Below, one piece after another: positions 1-6,052 of a DNA stretch of 6,101 bases; positions within the stretch are counted from its first letter, which is position 1, and the number at the start of each line of letters is the position of its first letter. This DNA is from Syntrophomonadaceae bacterium (GTDB lineage: Bacteria; Bacillota; Dethiobacteria; DTU022): positions 1-6,101 of the forward strand of contig PUKR01000086.1 in the NCBI GenBank assembly GCA_003552365.1, given 5' to 3'. The notes beneath the pieces were generated by a model. The model did not search any database. It saw only the letters and a program-made list of their open reading frames with translations, and was not told where the DNA came from. The position numbers and the translations under genes are program-made.

Positions 1-175
1 CTCTAAAATAAAGATAAAAGGTGCCCATTGCTACTCCGGCCCGTTCCGTAATCGCATAAATCGAAGCTTCGTGGTATCCTTTTTCACTTATTACTTGTTC
101 GGCTGCTTTTAGTATTTTATCAAAAGTAGCCTGGCCCCGTTTGGTTTTTGGAAATGTGACCCCTTCGTTGTGCAT
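1..175 (-). CDS. TetR/AcrR-family transcriptional regulator, N-terminal part (runs off the left edge)
   Basis: Reading leftward from ATG at 175-173, 58 codons are visible before the window ends. They form a typical TetR N-terminal DNA-binding domain. A basic lead-in (residues 10-13, KTKR) is followed by helix 1 (about 17-31, DKILKAAEQVISEKG), and the helix-turn-helix spans about 36-57 with the family pattern AITERAGVAMGTFYLYF. The ligand-binding C-terminal domain lies outside the window, so the effector cannot be guessed. The start is fixed by an in-frame TAG 3 nt upstream, which is the stop of the ketosynthase gene. The Shine-Dalgarno site lies inside the end of that gene, so the two are probably co-transcribed and translationally coupled. 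TetR proteins usually repress their own operon or a neighbour, and control of this transporter operon is likely but inferred. The family call is very secure. Confidence 0.93.
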   Translation of the reverse strand, partial: MHNEGVTFPKTKRGQATFDKILKAAEQVISEKGYHEASIYAITERAGVAMGTFYLYFR

Positions 176-178
176 TAG

Positions 179-1195
179 CTAGCCCCACCTCAGTATGGTC
201 GAGCCCCAGGTATAGCCGGTCCCTGCTGCCAGCAGGGCTATGGTGTCGCCTTCTTTTAATAATCCTTTGTCTGTAGCCTCTGTGAGGGCAATGATTTGAT
301 CTGCAGCCTGCACGTGTCCGTAGTTTTCCAGGTAAAAACTTTGGTTATCTTTAAGCCCCAGTTCATTGAGAAGTTCTGTATGCAGCGATCTTTTAAAATG
401 AATCGGGGCAAGGAAGTCCAGGTCTTCTAGGGTTTTTCCACTTTTTTGCAGGGCTTTATCAATTACCGTTTTAAAATGAGTAAAAGTTATTGGATCCAGG
501 TGTTCCTTCATTTCTTCGGGATTGATAACTTCAAGCAGGCCGGTGCCATTTTTGCAGGGGGTATGGCATATTGGACTGACCGATCCACCCTCAAGCACTT
601 TGACATGCTTGTTAAAAAAACCTGCAGTTATGTTATGAGTTTCCAGGATCAGGTTCCTCCCATACCCTTTCTGTAAAAGGGCAGCACTGCCGCCGTCACC
701 AAAGTTATACATAAAGCGAACCCGGGGGTTGGTATAATCGATTAACGAGGATTCCTTGCTGGCCATTACCAGTAATACATTGTTCATTGATTCGTCAGAA
801 AGCATCAAACCCTTGGCCATACGAAGGGCTACGGTGAAGCTGGCACAAAGAGACATGATTTCTGTAGCAAATGCCTGGTCGGCGCCCAGTTCGTACTGTA
901 ATTTGCAGGCGCATGACCAGACCGGGTAGTCCTTGTACTGACTGCCGAAATATATTACTGCATCCAATTTAGCCGGATCAAAGCCACGAAGCGCTTTTTT
1001 GGCTGCAGCCAGGGCCATATCGGACACATGTTCATTCTCACCGGCGATGTGCTTTTGTTTTAGGCCCATCTTGCCTTCCACAACCTCTAAAGGAATACCG
1101 GATTTTTGAGAGATTTCTTTGCTGGATTCTACTTTTTCGGGCACATACATGGCTAAATTTGCCAGGCCGACTTGATTAGTTGATGGATTGCTCAT
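179..1195 (-). CDS. Ketoacyl-ACP synthase III (FabH/KASIII)-like enzyme, atypical
   Basis: This 338-residue protein has the length and landmarks of the KASIII branch of the thiolase fold. The presumed nucleophile is Cys117, in EIMSLCASF. A FGDGGSAALL motif sits at 165-174, the catalytic His266 lies in LAPIHFKRS, and the C-terminal GTGYTWGSTILRW begins at about 325. KASIII enzymes form a C-C bond between an acyl-CoA and malonyl-ACP, and relatives such as PqsD, OleA and CerJ make signals, hydrocarbons or transfer acyl groups. At the third triad position, FabH has Asn in a GNTSAA-type motif. Here the motif is NYGHVQAAD, giving His294. There is also an uncommon CHTPC segment (210-214). The start ATG has AAGGAG 8 nt upstream (1209-1204). 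The gene follows livM by 52 nt and precedes the TetR gene by 3 nt. No acyl carrier protein or other fatty-acid gene is nearby, so housekeeping FabH is unlikely. The substrate is unknown. Superfamily is secure, exact reaction is not. Confidence 0.9.
   Translation of the reverse strand: MSNPSTNQVGLANLAMYVPEKVESSKEISQKSGIPLEVVEGKMGLKQKHIAGENEHVSDMALAAAKKALRGFDPAKLDAVIYFGSQYKDYPVWSCACKLQYELGADQAFATEIMSLCASFTVALRMAKGLMLSDESMNNVLLVMASKESSLIDYTNPRVRFMYNFGDGGSAALLQKGYGRNLILETHNITAGFFNKHVKVLEGGSVSPICHTPCKNGTGLLEVINPEEMKEHLDPITFTHFKTVIDKALQKSGKTLEDLDFLAPIHFKRSLHTELLNELGLKDNQSFYLENYGHVQAADQIIALTEATDKGLLKEGDTIALLAAGTGYTWGSTILRWG
185..191 (-). promoter_or_regulatory. Ribosome binding site of the TetR gene, inside the 3' end of the ketosynthase gene
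   Basis: GAGGTGG on the minus strand lies 9 nt before the ATG at 175. It overlaps the last codons of the upstream gene, which suggests translational coupling between the enzyme and its downstream regulator. Confidence 0.6.
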
Positions 1196-1247
1196 ATTTT
1201 TTACTCCTTTTGCTTAGCAGATTGAAATACGGAACACTGGTAATACT

Positions 1248-2261
1248 TTAGCCGTGTTTTTTTCGTTTTTGCCAGGAAGCATGCAGTTGATAAAACGCTC
1301 CAATTATACCTTTGGGCATGTAAAGAACCACTAAAACATAAATCGCTCCAAAAAATATTAACCAGCGGGAGAATATCTCATGTATACCTCTTAATTCAAG
1401 CAGTGAATTTTGAGCGATTTGGACAAAACCCGTTCCGATAATCGCCCCGTAAAGGGTGCCGGTGCCACCTACAATAGTATACAAGAGGGCATTTAGAGTG
1501 CTTTGAACGGTTAAAAGTTCAGTGTTGGCAAAACGAGTTAGCAGGGCGAACATTATACCTGCCGAAGCGGATGCCATCCCGGCTACTACCAGGGCGATTA
1601 ACTTGTATTTCTTAGTATCATATCCCAAAAAACGTGCTCTTTGCTCATTATCACGGATAGCCTGGAGCACCCTGCCGGTCGGAGATCTTACAAACTGGCG
1701 GAGAACTATGGTCATAACGATTAAAAATATGAGAGCGTAATAATACATCATGAATCGATCCTGAAACATCTCCGGAATTCTAAAAGTCAGGCCGTCGGCA
1801 CCCTGGGTGTAATCGCGAAGGGTTTCAGCAGTATGACGCACGATTTCACCAAAGGCCAGGGTGATCATGGCGCAGGCGATAACTCCGCTGAAGCCGGTGC
1901 CCCGAAAAGCAAATTGCCCCATAATGTAGGCAATTATGGCGGACAAAACAAAGGCGGTTATGATTGCCAAAAGCAGGACGTCGAGGGTAGGGCCAACCCT
2001 GTTGAAAAGAATTCCCGCAATATAGGTGGCCCCTCCAAAAAAAAGGGCGTGGCCTAAATTGATAATGCCGGTGAAACCCCTTAAGATATCATAGCTCATT
2101 CCAAAGATCGCCAGTATAAAGATTCTACTGAAAAGGGTAATTGTGGTCATCCCCGATATCATGGGGATAATTAAAAGGATAACCAGCAGTAGGAAAAGGA
2201 GCAGGGCCTGAACTGGTTTAACAGTTAAATTTTTGCTTATAATGTTGGTTAATGCAGCCAT
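1248..2261 (-). CDS. livM: Branched-chain amino acid-type ABC transporter permease LivM
   Basis: This 337-residue integral membrane protein has about eight or nine hydrophobic segments (roughly 18-38, 41-60, 62-85, 92-118, 124-142, 171-190, 220-243, 255-283 and 297-316). Family signatures are GFTGIINLGHALFFGGATY at 62-80, the cytoplasmic coupling loop around TGRVLQAIRDNEQRARFLGY (196-214) that docks on the ATPases, and GGTGTLYGAIIG at 265-276. The C-terminus is basic (QKRKKHG), as expected for a cytoplasmic tail. In LIV/HAAT importers, LivM pairs with LivH to form the translocation path. The ATG shares its A with the last base of the livH TAA stop (TAATG), so translation is probably coupled. 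The preceding GGTGAG about 6 nt upstream is a moderate ribosome site. The ligand is not determined by the permease sequence. Confidence 0.95.
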   Translation of the reverse strand: MAALTNIISKNLTVKPVQALLLFLLLVILLIIPMISGMTTITLFSRIFILAIFGMSYDILRGFTGIINLGHALFFGGATYIAGILFNRVGPTLDVLLLAIITAFVLSAIIAYIMGQFAFRGTGFSGVIACAMITLAFGEIVRHTAETLRDYTQGADGLTFRIPEMFQDRFMMYYYALIFLIVMTIVLRQFVRSPTGRVLQAIRDNEQRARFLGYDTKKYKLIALVVAGMASASAGIMFALLTRFANTELLTVQSTLNALLYTIVGGTGTLYGAIIGTGFVQIAQNSLLELRGIHEIFSRWLIFFGAIYVLVVLYMPKGIIGAFYQLHASWQKRKKHG

Positions 2262-3127
2262 TATCTTCTCACCGCCGTTCCAAACAGCCCTTCGGGCTTA
2301 AGTGATAATACTAAAATTAAAAGTATCACTGTTGAATATACGGTTAAGGGTGGATAAAACCAGGAAACCATGGCCACGGTAAGACCGATTATAATGCTGC
2401 CCACCGCGGAGCCATAAAATGATCCCATCCCACCTAAAATAACTACAATGAAGGCCAGGATCTGGTTGTTTATCCCCATTCCGGACCAGACACTGCCGAC
2501 AAGAGGTACGTATAATGCCCCACCGAGAGCTGCCAGAGCGGCTCCTCCAGCAAAAACGCCGGAGAAATAAACTTTAATGTTGATCCCCATAGCCTGGACC
2601 ATGTCCGGGGATTGGGTCCCGGCTCGCATAATCATGCCTACCCGGGTTCGGTTGATTAAAAAATTGATCCCGATTGCTACCAAAACCCCTATTACAATTA
2701 AAAAAATGCGGTACTGAGAAATGATTACCGAACCCCATATCCAGGTGCCATCAATAAAATCAGGACGGTTGGCCGGGATTGGATTGGGCCCCCACAGCAG
2801 GCGTACCATGTCTGTAAAGATGGTCATTAAGCCAAGGGTAATTAGAATCTGGGCGGTGACATTACCATAAACGGGCCGCACAAAGAGCCGCTCAAAAATT
2901 AGGCCCATAAGAATTCCGGCTGCAATGGCTGCCAGCAGGGCAATAAAAAAGTTACCCGAAAGCCCAAAAACCCAGATACTTACATAGCCGCCCCATATAA
3001 ACAAGGTACCGTGGGTAAAGTTGACTACCCCCAGTAGTCCTAAAATAATGGATAAACCGGCAGCCATTAAGAAGATCAAGGCTCCTTCTGCCAGACCGTT
3101 TATAAATAACATTGCAAATATGTGCAA
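2261..3127 (-). CDS. livH: Branched-chain amino acid-type ABC transporter permease LivH (TTG start)
   Basis: This 288-residue membrane permease has about eight hydrophobic segments. The family motif VNFTHGTLFIWGGY is at 35-48, the coupling loop around TRVGMIMRAGTQSPDMVQAMG at 161-181, LGGMGSFYGSAVGS at 231-244, and the C-terminal LKPEGLFG at 277-283. It partners with LivM, and the length is normal. The start chosen is TTG at 3127, because GGAGAGG (3145-3139) lies 11 nt before it. The next in-frame ATG, at 3112 (residue 6), would be 26 nt from that site and would shorten the N-terminus by five residues without loss of family features, so it remains possible. The gene follows livF by 35 nt and overlaps livM by one base. 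Confidence 0.95.
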   Translation of the reverse strand: MHIFAMLFINGLAEGALIFLMAAGLSIILGLLGVVNFTHGTLFIWGGYVSIWVFGLSGNFFIALLAAIAAGILMGLIFERLFVRPVYGNVTAQILITLGLMTIFTDMVRLLWGPNPIPANRPDFIDGTWIWGSVIISQYRIFLIVIGVLVAIGINFLINRTRVGMIMRAGTQSPDMVQAMGINIKVYFSGVFAGGAALAALGGALYVPLVGSVWSGMGINNQILAFIVVILGGMGSFYGSAVGSIIIGLTVAMVSWFYPPLTVYSTVILLILVLSLKPEGLFGTAVRR

Positions 3128-3138
3128 GCCTTACTCAT

Positions 3139-3145
3139 CCTCTCC
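3139..3145 (-). promoter_or_regulatory. Ribosome binding site supporting the TTG start of livH
   Basis: GGAGAGG lies on the minus strand 11 nt upstream of TTG 3127. It is the only good purine tract in the livF-livH gap and favours TTG over the ATG at 3112. An out-of-frame ATG touches the tract directly at 3138 and is too close to use it. Confidence 0.5.
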
Positions 3146-3162
3146 GGGAGTTTGGTTCAATC

Positions 3163-3876
3163 CTAAGCGTTAACAACTCCCAAGTATTTTCTCTGCAGCT
3201 CTTGATCATCATATAGTTCTTGAATAGGCCCGTTCAGTTCGGTGCGGCCTTCATTGATAATATAGAAACGATCTCCGACGGAACAGGCCATGTCAAAGTT
3301 TTGTTCTACCAGGATAATTGTGCTTTTGTTTTTGAATTTAAGTAATGCATCTCGCACTTTTTCCACTATAATTGGAGCTAACCCTTTACTTGGTTCATCT
3401 ATAAGGATTATTTTATTCTCATTAACCAGGGCCCTGGCGATAGAAAGCATTTGTCTCTGTCCACCGCTTAAAGTGGAAGCCGGCCGCTTGTATGAGTCCT
3501 TTAAGGCCGGAAACAGATCCAAAACGCTATCGCGCCTTGCCAGGGTATCTTTATCTTCGATCCACATCGCTATGAGCAGGTTTTCTTCGACGGATAAAAA
3601 ATCAAAAATTCCGTAATCTTCAGGGACATATCCAATTCCGGTACGGACAGCCTGGTAAGGGGGCAAGCCGAGCAGGTTAACTCCATCGAGTGTGATCTGG
3701 CCGCTGGCTGCAGGCTGGAGCCCAACAATACTGCGCAGGGTTGTGGTTTTGCCGGCCCCATTTCGCCCTAAAATTACAACAGCTTCTCCCGGATAAACTT
3801 CCAGGGAAACTCCCTGCAAAATGTGGAATGGCCCGATGAAAGTCGAGATATTTTTTAATTCAAGCAGTGGTTTCAT
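3163..3876 (-). CDS. livF: Branched-chain amino acid-type ABC transporter ATP-binding protein LivF
   Basis: This 237-residue nucleotide-binding protein is of normal LivF length. Walker A is GRNGAGKTT (37-45). The Q-loop position reads YVPED (83-87), with Glu in the way usual for LivF. The ABC signature LSGGQRQMLSIARAL is at 136-150, and Walker B is IILIDEP (156-162), followed by SKGLAP. The switch position is Gln192 in LVEQN instead of His, which is also characteristic of LivF, so the asymmetric LivF/LivG pair is as expected. The C-terminal YLGV is typical. It hydrolyses ATP on the cytoplasmic side of the LivHM permease. The start ATG has a strong GGGGGGAGG 8 nt upstream, inside the end of livG. 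The genes overlap by 17 nt, suggesting coupled translation and 1:1 dosage. Confidence 0.96.
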   Translation of the reverse strand: MKPLLELKNISTFIGPFHILQGVSLEVYPGEAVVILGRNGAGKTTTLRSIVGLQPAASGQITLDGVNLLGLPPYQAVRTGIGYVPEDYGIFDFLSVEENLLIAMWIEDKDTLARRDSVLDLFPALKDSYKRPASTLSGGQRQMLSIARALVNENKIILIDEPSKGLAPIIVEKVRDALLKFKNKSTIILVEQNFDMACSVGDRFYIINEGRTELNGPIQELYDDQELQRKYLGVVNA

Positions 3877-4633
3877 TTAAGATTCCTCCCCCCAGGTAAG
3901 CTTTAAGGACTTCGGGATCTTCAGAAACTTCAGCGGCTGTGCCCCGGGTAAGAACGGAACCGTTTACCAGGACTATGACTGTATCGGAAAGTTTGGTTAC
4001 CAGGTCCATTTTATGTTCAATCAATAAAATGGTATTGTCCTGCTCTTTCTTGGTTTTTTCCAGCAGTTCAAGCATGGTCGGCACTTCTTCCAAAGCCATG
4101 CCGGCTGTAGGCTCGTCTAACAGCAATACATCCGGTTTTAATGCTAAAACCATAGCCAATTCCAGTTTACGTTGCTCGCCATGGTTTAAACTGCCGGCCA
4201 AGAAATTACCGCGGTCATGAAGAAGCACATCTTCTAATAGTTTGGTTGCTGCTTCTTCCAAGCTGCGAAAACGTTTATAGGAAGTGAAAATCCTATATCC
4301 GGTCCGATTTTTGGCTTGCAGGGCTAAACGGATATTTTCGTGGACGGTTAATGTAGGGAAAACATTTGTTAATTGAAAGGAACGGCCAATGCCCATGGCT
4401 ACTCTTTGCATAGGGGACAGACGAGTAATGTCTGTCCCCTTGAAAATAACTGTTCCTTCTGTCGGTTGTAACAGGCCGCTTATTAGATTAAAAAGAGTTG
4501 TTTTCCCGGCTCCATTCGGTCCGATAATTGTTGTAAATAGCCCTTTATGTATAGATATGCTGACTTTGTTTACTGCTTTTAAACCGCCAAAATTTATGGT
4601 GAGGTTCTTGGTTTCTATCAGTGTTTCTGACAT
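3860..4633 (-). CDS. livG: Branched-chain amino acid-type ABC transporter ATP-binding protein LivG
   Basis: This 257-residue ATPase matches LivG in length. Numbered from the ATG, Walker A is GPNGAGKTT (38-46), the Q-loop is RSFQLTNVF with Gln87, and the signature region is LNHGEQRKLELA (149-160). Walker B is VLLLDEPTAG (169-178), the D-loop region is MALEE, the H-switch is His207 in LIEHKMD, and the C-terminal AYLGGG is typical. The signature LNHGEQ departs from LSGGQ in the way seen in LivG-type proteins, where Tyr/His-Gly-Gln/Glu/Asp-Gln is common. The start is ATG 4633, with AGGAG 9 nt upstream. A TTG three codons earlier (4642) extends the frame but directly abuts the AGGAG, so it cannot be served by it. 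Residues 65-74 are encoded by a perfect 11-bp inverted repeat, described separately. The gene follows the binding-protein gene by 37 nt and overlaps livF by 17 nt. Confidence 0.96.
   Translation of the reverse strand: MSETLIETKNLTINFGGLKAVNKVSISIHKGLFTTIIGPNGAGKTTLFNLISGLLQPTEGTVIFKGTDITRLSPMQRVAMGIGRSFQLTNVFPTLTVHENIRLALQAKNRTGYRIFTSYKRFRSLEEAATKLLEDVLLHDRGNFLAGSLNHGEQRKLELAMVLALKPDVLLLDEPTAGMALEEVPTMLELLEKTKKEQDNTILLIEHKMDLVTKLSDTVIVLVNGSVLTRGTAAEVSEDPEVLKAYLGGGILNETTA
4412..4440 (-). repeat. Perfect 11-bp inverted repeat (stem-loop) inside livG
   Basis: The plus strand reads AGGGGACAGAC (4412-4422), a 7-nt loop (4423-4429), then GTCTGTCCCCT (4430-4440), an exact reverse complement. In the livG mRNA it gives an 11-bp G/C-rich hairpin over codons 65-74. 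The encoded residues KGTDITRLSP fit the usual LivG pattern at this place, and no residues are gained relative to E. coli LivG as I recall it. There is no U-tract after either arm, so it is not a terminator. The arm sequence resembles dispersed GGGGACAG-type palindromes that I recall from many bacterial genomes, which is from memory and unchecked. Confidence 0.75.
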
Positions 4634-4642
4634 AAGAAGCAA

Positions 4643-4647
4643 CTCCT
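4643..4647 (-). promoter_or_regulatory. Ribosome binding site deciding the livG start
   Basis: AGGAG on the minus strand lies 9 nt before ATG 4633 and immediately beside TTG 4642. The spacing supports the ATG and argues against the longer TTG-initiated reading. Confidence 0.7.
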
Positions 4648-4670
4648 ATTCTACTTGGGAGATCTCTTAC

Positions 4671-5942
4671 TTACCGTTCAGCATCATCTGGCACTGTTAC
4701 CGGGGGAGCGATATTATCAGCCGGGATAACCCGAACCAGCTCGGGAACCGGGTGATCATCGCCTTCTTCCAGGGTAACTTCGAATAGTGGCTGCATTGCC
4801 TGGTGGTCGTCTTCTCTGAAATACCTGTCACCGGTGGGGGAATCGAACTCCATGCCCCGCATGGTTTCAATAAGGATTTCGGAGTCGGTGTCTCCGCCGG
4901 TTTTTTCCAATGCAGTGACCAGGGCGGAAGCACAGGCCATCCCACCTGAGGTAAAGATATCGGGTGGTGCATCAAAACGGGCAAAGTGTTCTTCTACCAG
5001 CCAATCATTCATTGGATTTGCCGGTGGGACGCTGTGGTAATATACGGTAAAACCCTGCATGCCAACTACATCATGCATCATGCGCAGGGCTGCAATTTCA
5101 GGAGCACCTGTAGAAATAGTGATTCCAGCACCCTGGACATCGAGTTCAGACAACTGCCGCCAGGGGTTATTGGCTCCGGCCCATACAACGAATAAATAGT
5201 CCGGTTCTTCTTCCATAATCCTCAGGATATAGGAGGTAAAGTCGGTTGCATCTGCGGAAGGATACTCCTGGATGACAATTTCAGCCCCTCTTGCTTCCGC
5301 CTGGGGAATAAAGGGTTCAATTCCTGCCCGCCCGAAAGCCGTGTCGGGGGCCAGGGTCGCTATCCTGGCTCCCTCTGATGCGATTACGTCGGCCATAGCG
5401 ACGGCATCCTGGGCTGTGTTGCGGCCGGTGCGGAACACGTAACGGTTCCAGAATTCACCGGTAATGCTGTCTGCTGCAGCCGGTTCATAAATAACGACGG
5501 TTTCATATTCTTCTGCAAGCGGTGATATTGCCAGGGCATCTGAAGATGAAGCCACTCCGACCAACATGTCAACTTCATCTTCTTCCAGCAGCTTTGTAGC
5601 CCTTTCCCTGGCCACGTCAGGGACGGTAGTTGTATCTTCCCAGATCACTTCAAGTTCATGGCCGGCAACCTGGTAGGTGCCATCGGTTAAATACTCAAGA
5701 CCCAGTTCAAAACCGTTTTTGAACTGATTGCCATAATCTTCAAGCACTCCACTCAGGGAAGTAAGCGCACCCACCTTGATAACGCCTGCTACTTCTTCAG
5801 CTTCTTCGTCAACAGCTTCTTCCTCGTCTACCTCCACTTCTTCTTCATCGACGACCGCTTCTTCTTCGGCGCATCCAATGACAACAAAAAGAAGTGTCAA
5901 AATAACAATTAGTAAACTTAACTTAAAAAATTTTGTTTTCAT
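4671..5942 (-). CDS. LivJ/LivK-type solute-binding lipoprotein of an ABC importer
   Basis: This 423-residue protein belongs to the type I periplasmic-binding-fold group used by LIV/HAAT importers (Peripla_BP_6-like). The signal peptide has a basic start (K2, K4, K7), a hydrophobic core at 9-22 and a lipobox VIGC with Cys24 as the lipidated residue, so it should be tethered to the outer face of the membrane. Residues 26-50 form a linker with 17 Asp/Glu of 25, otherwise only Ala/Val. The binding domain begins at about 54 (VIKVGALTSLSGVLEDYG), with an SSSDALAISPLAEE stretch at 132-145 and FRTGRNTAQDA at 170-180, as in the family. The ligand may be a branched-chain amino acid, another amino acid, an amide or a carboxylate, and the sequence does not decide. 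The start ATG has GAGGAGG 6 nt upstream (5955-5949). It is the first gene of the operon, 37 nt before livG. Confidence 0.94.
   Translation of the reverse strand: MKTKFFKLSLLIVILTLLFVVIGCAEEEAVVDEEEVEVDEEEAVDEEAEEVAGVIKVGALTSLSGVLEDYGNQFKNGFELGLEYLTDGTYQVAGHELEVIWEDTTTVPDVARERATKLLEEDEVDMLVGVASSSDALAISPLAEEYETVVIYEPAAADSITGEFWNRYVFRTGRNTAQDAVAMADVIASEGARIATLAPDTAFGRAGIEPFIPQAEARGAEIVIQEYPSADATDFTSYILRIMEEEPDYLFVVWAGANNPWRQLSELDVQGAGITISTGAPEIAALRMMHDVVGMQGFTVYYHSVPPANPMNDWLVEEHFARFDAPPDIFTSGGMACASALVTALEKTGGDTDSEILIETMRGMEFDSPTGDRYFREDDHQAMQPLFEVTLEEGDDHPVPELVRVIPADNIAPPVTVPDDAER
5793..5867 (-). repeat. Low-complexity GAA/GAC/GTN tract encoding an acidic linker
   Basis: Codons 26-50 of the binding lipoprotein are an irregular run of Glu and Asp codons broken only by Ala and Val. 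The nucleotide tract is near-repetitive (GAAGAA, GTCGA, GAGGAAGAA) and could vary in length by slippage in steps of three. It links the lipid anchor to the folded domain. Confidence 0.7.
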
Positions 5943-5961
5943 GTTGTTCCTCCTCTGAAAA

Positions 5962-5970
5962 TTTATAGCA
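5962..5970 (-). promoter_or_regulatory. Candidate extended -10 promoter element of the operon
   Basis: The minus strand reads TGCTATAAA, matching an extended -10 (TGnTATAAT) in all but the last base. A start about 7 nt further on would leave a leader of roughly a dozen bases containing the GAGGAGG site. No good -35 hexamer is seen at 16-18 nt (ATTTAT at best), so this is tentative. Confidence 0.35.
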
Positions 5971-5986
5971 CCTGGATTACTGACAT
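5963..5986 (-). other. Possible 7-codon leader ORF rich in branched-chain residues (MSVIQVL)
   Basis: ATG 5986 to TAA 5963 would encode M-S-V-I-Q-V-L, with four of seven residues being Val, Ile or Leu. AAGGG lies 10 nt upstream, and a stronger AAAGGAGGAG lies further away. It overlaps the candidate -10 element, so both readings cannot be right for the same transcript. It may be chance. Confidence 0.15.
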
Positions 5987-6052
5987 AAATTCGTTGCCCT
6001 TAAACTCCTCCTTTCCCGGTTAAATATCGCTGCCTGAGATCTTATCGCCCAT

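Larger units (their letters stand above)
5960..5991. promoter_or_regulatory. A/T-rich 7-bp dyad around the candidate promoter (possible operator)
   Basis: AATTTAT (5960-5966) and ATAAATT (5985-5991) are exact reverse complements separated by 18 nt, and they flank the putative -10 region. This could be an operator for the TetR protein encoded at the end of the operon. The arms are short and A/T-rich, so chance is a real alternative. Confidence 0.25.

Noticed and set aside
62..71. 10-bp palindrome CGAAGCTTCG in the TetR gene
   Set aside because: It lies inside a conserved coding segment, has no loop and no second copy, and is within chance expectation.
1391..1405. 15-nt word TTAATTCAAGCAGTG also present at 3855-3869
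   Set aside because: Both copies encode similar short Leu-Leu-Glu-Leu stretches in livM and livF. There is no flanking similarity, so coincidence is the simplest explanation.
3187..3310. Gln instead of His at the switch of LivF (residue 192) as a possible defect
   Set aside because: LivF proteins normally have the LVEQN motif at this place, so it is a family trait and not a lesion.
3290..3616. 108-codon open frame on the plus strand within livF
   Set aside because: It is antisense to the Walker B and signature region of a clear ATPase and shows no recognisable protein pattern.
4634..4642. Longer livG beginning at TTG 4642
   Set aside because: The AGGAG ribosome site directly abuts this TTG, while the ATG at 4633 has correct 9-nt spacing and starts the protein where LivG proteins usually do.
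4389..4787. 132-codon open frame on the plus strand across livG and the end of the binding-protein gene
   Set aside because: It lies antisense to two certain genes, has no family features, and crosses an intergenic gap. It is a shadow of the minus-strand coding frames.
5776..5958. Ser/Thr-rich open frame on the plus strand opposite the start of the binding-protein gene
   Set aside because: Its composition is simply the complement of the Glu/Asp codon run, and it has no homology features.
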